DNA of 7,180 nucleotides from Alcanivorax sp. UBA4485 (GTDB taxonomy: Bacteria; Pseudomonadota; Gammaproteobacteria; Pseudomonadales; Alcanivoracaceae): assembly GCA_002389055.1 (NCBI GenBank), contig DGNT01000114.1:1-7180 (forward strand), in the 5' to 3' direction. Under the pieces are notes generated by a model that was not told where the DNA came from, made no database searches, and saw only the letters and a program-made list of their open reading frames with translations. Shown piece by piece: positions 4,767-7,180 of this stretch. Both the position numbers and the translations under genes were made by a program. Position 1 is the stretch's first letter. Each line of letters opens with the position of its first letter.

Positions 4767-6422
4767 TTACATGTTCGGGTAATTCGGGCCGCCGGTGCCT
4801 TCCGGCGCCACCCAGTGGATGTTCTGGGTGGGGTCCTTGATGTCGCAGGTCTTGCAGTGCACACAGTTCTGCGCGTTGATCTGGAAGCGCTTGTCACCGG
4901 TGTTTTCGTCTTCCACCACTTCGTACACGCCCGCCGGGCAGTAGCGCTGCGCCGGTTCGTCGTACTTGGGCAGGTTGTACTCAATGGGGATGCTGGGATC
5001 CTTCAGCGTCAGATGGCAGGGCTGATCTTCTTCATGGTTGGTGTTGGACAGGAACACCGAATCCAGCTTGTTGAAGGTCAGTTTGCCGTCCGGCTTGGGA
5101 TAGCTGATTTTCTTGCACTGATCCGCCGGCTTCAGGGTGTCGTGGTCCGGGGTGGTGTCACGCATCGTGAACGGCATCTTGCCGTTGAGGATGTTGAGGT
5201 CCACGAACGCGAAGGCGGAACCGAGCAGGTTGCCGAACTTGTGCTGGGCCGGGCCGAAGTTGCGCTGCGTGTGCAGCTCTTCGAACACCCAGCTGCTCTC
5301 GAACTCGGACTTGTACTCGGTCAGCTCGTCGCTGCCACGGCCGTCCTTGATGGCCTTGGAAATCACTTCCGCGGCGATCATGCCGGACTTCATGGCGGTG
5401 TGGTTACCCTTGATCTTGGCGAAGTTCAGGGTGCCGGCGTCACAGCCCACCAGCAGACCGCCGGGGAAGGTCATCTTGGGCAGGGACTGCAGCCCGCCCT
5501 TGGCGATAGCGCGGGCGCCGTAGCTGACACGCTTGGCGCCTTCCAGGAATTTTTTGATTTCCGGGTGGGTTTTCCAGCGCTGCATTTCATCGAACGGTGA
5601 AACGTGCGGGTTGGAATAGCCCAGGTCGGTGATCAGACCCAGGGTCACCTGGTTGTCTTCCATGTGATAAAGGAAGCCGCCGCCATGGGAGCCGGATTCG
5701 CTCAGCGGCCAGCCGGCGGTGTGCACCACCAGGCCCTGCTGATGCTTGGCCGGGTCGATTTCCCACAGTTCCTTGATGCCCAGGCCGTAGTGCTGGGGAT
5801 CGACGCCTTCGCGCAGGTTGAATTTTTCCATCAACCCTTTGCCCAGGTGGCCACGGCAGCCTTCGGAGAACACGGTGTACTTGGCGTGCAACTCCATGCC
5901 GGGGGTGTAGCTGGGCTTCTTCTCGCCGTTGTGGTCGATGCCGGAATCGCCGGTCGCGATGCCTTTTACCGAGCCGTCCTCGTTATAGAGCACTTCGGTG
6001 GCGGCGAAGCCGGGGAACACTTCGATGCCGAGACCTTCCGCCTGTTCGGCGAGCCAGCGGCACAGGTTGCCCAGGGAAATCACGTAGTTGCCCTCGTTGT
6101 GCATGGTCTTGGGCACGAACGGGTTGGGCACCTTGGAGCCTTTTTCGGCGCCGGTGAGATAGAAGATTTCGTCGCCGCCGACTTCGGTGTTCAGCGGGGC
6201 GCCGAGTTCTTTCCAGTTGGGGAACAGCTCGTTGAGCGCGCGCGGCTCGAAGACCGCGCCGGAGAGGATATGGGCACCGACTTCAGAGCCTTTCTCCACC
6301 ACCACGACGCTGAGTTCCTGACCGCTTTCCTGGGCGATTTGACCCAGGCGGCATGCGGTTGCCAGACCGGACGGACCGGCGCCGACGATGACAACGTCGA
6401 CTTCCATAGATTCGCGTTCCAC
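4767..6422 (-). CDS. etfQO: Electron transfer flavoprotein-ubiquinone oxidoreductase (ETF-QO, ETF dehydrogenase)
   Basis: The 551-residue protein passes electrons from reduced ETF to ubiquinone at the inner face of the cytoplasmic membrane, linking acyl-CoA and amino-acid dehydrogenases to respiration. The FAD-binding fold opens with VVIVGAGPSG (residues 10-19, G14-x-G16-x2-G19), followed by VVEKGSEVGAHILSGAVFEP. A second FAD contact region is GGLLVGCDAGTLNFAKIKG. The C-terminal ferredoxin-like domain holds the four [4Fe-4S] ligands Cys495, Cys520, Cys523 and Cys526, with the same spacing as in the human enzyme. Length is normal for bacterial ETF-QO. The frame stays open to an ATG at 6512, but that extension covers the promoter. 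GTG at 6420-6422 has AGGAGA at 6429-6434 with 6-base spacing and gives the family-typical start (V/M)ERESMEVDVVIVGAGP. The ATG five codons later lacks a good ribosome binding site. It is divergent from etfB, its functional partner. Confidence 0.97.
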   Translation of the reverse strand: MERESMEVDVVIVGAGPSGLATACRLGQIAQESGQELSVVVVEKGSEVGAHILSGAVFEPRALNELFPNWKELGAPLNTEVGGDEIFYLTGAEKGSKVPNPFVPKTMHNEGNYVISLGNLCRWLAEQAEGLGIEVFPGFAATEVLYNEDGSVKGIATGDSGIDHNGEKKPSYTPGMELHAKYTVFSEGCRGHLGKGLMEKFNLREGVDPQHYGLGIKELWEIDPAKHQQGLVVHTAGWPLSESGSHGGGFLYHMEDNQVTLGLITDLGYSNPHVSPFDEMQRWKTHPEIKKFLEGAKRVSYGARAIAKGGLQSLPKMTFPGGLLVGCDAGTLNFAKIKGNHTAMKSGMIAAEVISKAIKDGRGSDELTEYKSEFESSWVFEELHTQRNFGPAQHKFGNLLGSAFAFVDLNILNGKMPFTMRDTTPDHDTLKPADQCKKISYPKPDGKLTFNKLDSVFLSNTNHEEDQPCHLTLKDPSIPIEYNLPKYDEPAQRYCPAGVYEVVEDENTGDKRFQINAQNCVHCKTCDIKDPTQNIHWVAPEGTGGPNYPNM

Positions 6423-6462
6423 AGCCTGTCTCCTAGCTTTCGGTTCTCTTGGGGTGGCGCGG

Positions 6463-6468
6463 AGTATA
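6463..6468 (-). promoter_or_regulatory. -10-like box for ETF-QO
   Basis: TATACT on the minus strand matches the sigma-70 -10 consensus at five of six positions and would start transcription near 6456, about 34 bases before the GTG start. No good -35 is found 16-18 bases further upstream, so an activator, a different sigma factor or a different start site is possible. Confidence 0.35.
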
Positions 6469-6516
6469 AAGGCATCCTCCATATCGCACCACTTTTCGGA
6501 ATCGACTTTCACGCCG

Positions 6517-6536
6517 ATTCAAACACTTGTTTGGAT
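6517..6536. promoter_or_regulatory. Candidate PsrA operator (CAAAC-N4-GTTTG)
   Basis: CAAAC (6520-6524), ACTT, GTTTG (6529-6533) is an exact inverted repeat matching the published PsrA consensus (G/C)AAAC-N2-4-GTTT(G/C). The symmetry extends outward to an AT pair after one mismatch (6517-6518 with 6535-6536). PsrA is a TetR-family repressor released by long-chain acyl-CoA or fatty acids, and etf genes are among its predicted or reported targets in Pseudomonas and relatives. Position between ETF-QO and etfB fits control of both. The protein itself is not in this window. Confidence 0.62.
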
Positions 6537-6641
6537 TATCCCTTGCCAGGTGGTTGATTTACAAGGATATCGGCGACCGGCGAGTCATCAATTCAAGACA
6601 CAATTGGCAGCAAAATCATCCGCTTACCCAACTTCGGCCTA

Positions 6642-6670
6642 TTGACCTGCCGGGGGGCAACGTTCAAGAT
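6642..6670 (+). promoter_or_regulatory. Possible promoter upstream of etfB
   Basis: TTGACC (6642-6647) matches the sigma-70 -35 consensus at five of six positions. CAAGAT (6665-6670), 17 bases downstream, is a poor -10 (three of six). If real, the etfB mRNA leader would be about 190 bases long and would contain the inverted repeats at 6715-6829. Confidence 0.25.
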
Positions 6671-6714
6671 ACCGGCTCTCGCGCGGGGCCCCGGCGTTCG
6701 GCGTCGTCTCGCCT

Positions 6715-6829
6715 CTTTCATCGTTTCCGTCCTTATTAAGTACTGGTGAAAGCGAGTATTCGGGCGGGTTGCCGCAAGGCATGGTGGGCTTCCAAACCCT
6801 GCTTTGTGGCAGCCCCCGGACGGAAGCGA
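6715..6829 (+). other. Possible structured mRNA leader of etfB, with alternative stems
   Basis: TCGTTTCCGTCC (6721-6732) can pair with GGACGGAAGCGA (6818-6829) over 12 base pairs, one of them G-U, enclosing 85 bases. Inside are a TGCC-GCAA-GGCA hairpin with a GNRA-type loop (about 6770-6781) and a longer stem, GGGCT (6786-6790) with AGCCC (6811-6815), continued by CCA/TGG after one mismatch. Competing pairings exist: TCGTTT (6721-6726) with AAGCGA (6750-6755), and CTTTCA (6715-6720) with TGAAAG (6747-6752). The distal arm ends 34 bases before the etfB start. I do not recognise a known riboswitch class. Structure is seen in the sequence; function is inferred. Confidence 0.4.
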
Positions 6830-6863
6830 CTTCAGTCACCAAGTGGAAGATTCCGAGGATCCT

Positions 6864-7180
6864 ATGAAGGTTCTTGTACCCATCAAGCGAGTCATTGACT
6901 ACAACGTTAAGGTTCGCGTGAAGGCGGACAACTCTGGCGTTGATCTCGCCAATGTGAAAATGGCCATGAACCCCTTCTGCGAAATCGCCGTGGAAGAAGC
7001 GGTACGCCTGAAAGAGAAAGGCGTCGTGACCGAAATCGTAGCGGTCAGCATCGGCCCCAAAGCCGCTCAGGAACAGCTGCGCACCGCCATGGCGCTGGGC
7101 GCCGACCGGTCCATCCTGGTGGAAACCGATGAAGAGATTCAGCCGCTGGGCATCGCCAAGGCGCTGAAAGCCATCGTTGA
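6864..7180 (+). CDS. etfB: Electron transfer flavoprotein beta subunit, N-terminal part
   Basis: The first 105 codons of the gene are present and it continues beyond the right edge. The translation begins MKVLVPIKRVIDYNVKVRVK and contains ANVKMAMNPFCEIAVEEAVR (residues 29-48) and LRTAMALGADRSILVETDEE (about 73-92), all characteristic of EtfB of Pseudomonas-like bacteria. EtfB pairs with EtfA to form the FAD- and AMP-containing heterodimer that collects electrons from acyl-CoA dehydrogenases in the cytoplasm and delivers them to ETF-QO, encoded divergently here. etfA is expected next, outside the window. GAGGA at 6855-6859 precedes the ATG by 4 bases, within an 8-base palindrome AGGATCCT (6856-6863). 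The first part of the coding region uses more A/T-rich codons than neighbouring genes, which is common near starts. Confidence 0.96.
   Translation, partial: MKVLVPIKRVIDYNVKVRVKADNSGVDLANVKMAMNPFCEIAVEEAVRLKEKGVVTEIVAVSIGPKAAQEQLRTAMALGADRSILVETDEEIQPLGIAKALKAIV

Larger units (their letters stand above)
6423..6863. other. Divergent regulatory region between ETF-QO and etfB (441 bases, no gene)
   Basis: No frame here looks coding. Going from ETF-QO to etfB it holds: the ETF-QO ribosome binding site (6429-6434) and a -10-like box (6463-6468); a PsrA-consensus dyad (6520-6533); a TTGCCA (6543-6548) that resembles a plus-strand -35, but with only a poor GATATC 17 bases on; a TTGACC -35-like box (6642-6647); a 10-base GC palindrome (6684-6693); a set of inverted repeats near etfB (6715-6829); and the etfB ribosome binding site (6855-6859). 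The region is long for two divergent housekeeping genes and leaves room for regulation. Confidence 0.8.

Noticed and set aside
4815..6557. Two long plus-strand open frames (261 and 317 residues) almost end to end, antisense to ETF-QO
   Set aside because: They mirror the ETF-QO codon positions, have repetitive His/Gly/Ala/Val-rich translations without any family motif, and lie entirely opposite a certain gene. High GC content explains the lack of stops.
6589..6606. CAATT...AATTG inverted repeat as a second operator
   Set aside because: Five-base arms in the AT-richer part of the gap are easily found by chance, and no regulator consensus fits.
6684..6693. CGGGGCCCCG palindrome in the etf intergenic region
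   Set aside because: Short GC palindromes are frequent in GC-rich DNA and nothing else around it suggests a site.
6864..6980. Cys in the EtfB motif NPFCEI instead of the Asp seen in many EtfB proteins
   Set aside because: As I recall, Pseudomonas-type EtfB also has Cys here, so it is a lineage feature and not an anomaly.

Overview
The window looks like core chromosome of a high-GC gammaproteobacterium, most likely from the Pseudomonas / Marinobacter / Alcanivorax neighbourhood. The grounds are the strong resemblance of the ETF proteins, the sirtuin and the DAHP synthase N-terminus to those groups, and the divergent layout of ETF-ubiquinone oxidoreductase and etfB, which is familiar from Pseudomonas. 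The genus is inferred from remembered family sequences, not from a search. No transposase, integrase, phage gene, CRISPR array, tRNA or rRNA was seen.

Left part (1-980, minus strand): the first 59 codons of a class I DAHP synthase (shikimate pathway entry) run off the left edge. Upstream of it lies a complete CobB-type sirtuin carrying the Tyr-x-x-Arg signature of lysine desuccinylases. Only 42 bases separate the sirtuin start from a plus-strand group at 1023-3455. That group holds an unrecognised 124-residue protein, a 513-residue GNAT acetyltransferase-nitrilase fusion, and a small membrane-anchored, monothiol glutaredoxin-like protein starting at GTG.

Middle (3469-4744): a LysR-type regulator of LrhA/HexA type (minus strand) ends 13 bases from the glutaredoxin-like gene and is divergent from a small, very basic 64-residue protein. 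Their shared intergenic region carries a perfect 7+5+7 dyad with LysR-box geometry, overlapping plausible promoters for both directions. The small gene has two in-frame ATGs, each with its own AAGGAG at identical spacing. A strong bidirectional terminator at 4717-4744 closes it and, from the other side, the ETF-QO gene.

Right part (4767-7180): ETF-ubiquinone oxidoreductase (minus strand) and the start of etfB (plus strand) are divergent around a 441-base intergenic region. These proteins pass electrons from acyl-CoA dehydrogenases through ETF to the quinone pool during fatty-acid and amino-acid catabolism. The intergenic region contains an exact match to the PsrA fatty-acid regulator consensus (CAAAC-N4-GTTTG) and, close to etfB, a set of nested and mutually exclusive inverted repeats that could fold as a structured mRNA leader.

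Overall this is mostly conserved housekeeping sequence. I found no convincing new multi-gene system. The best leads are the etfB leader structure, the PsrA-like operator, the LysR dyad with the twin-start small gene, and the uncharacterised pair of hypothetical protein plus GNAT-nitrilase fusion.
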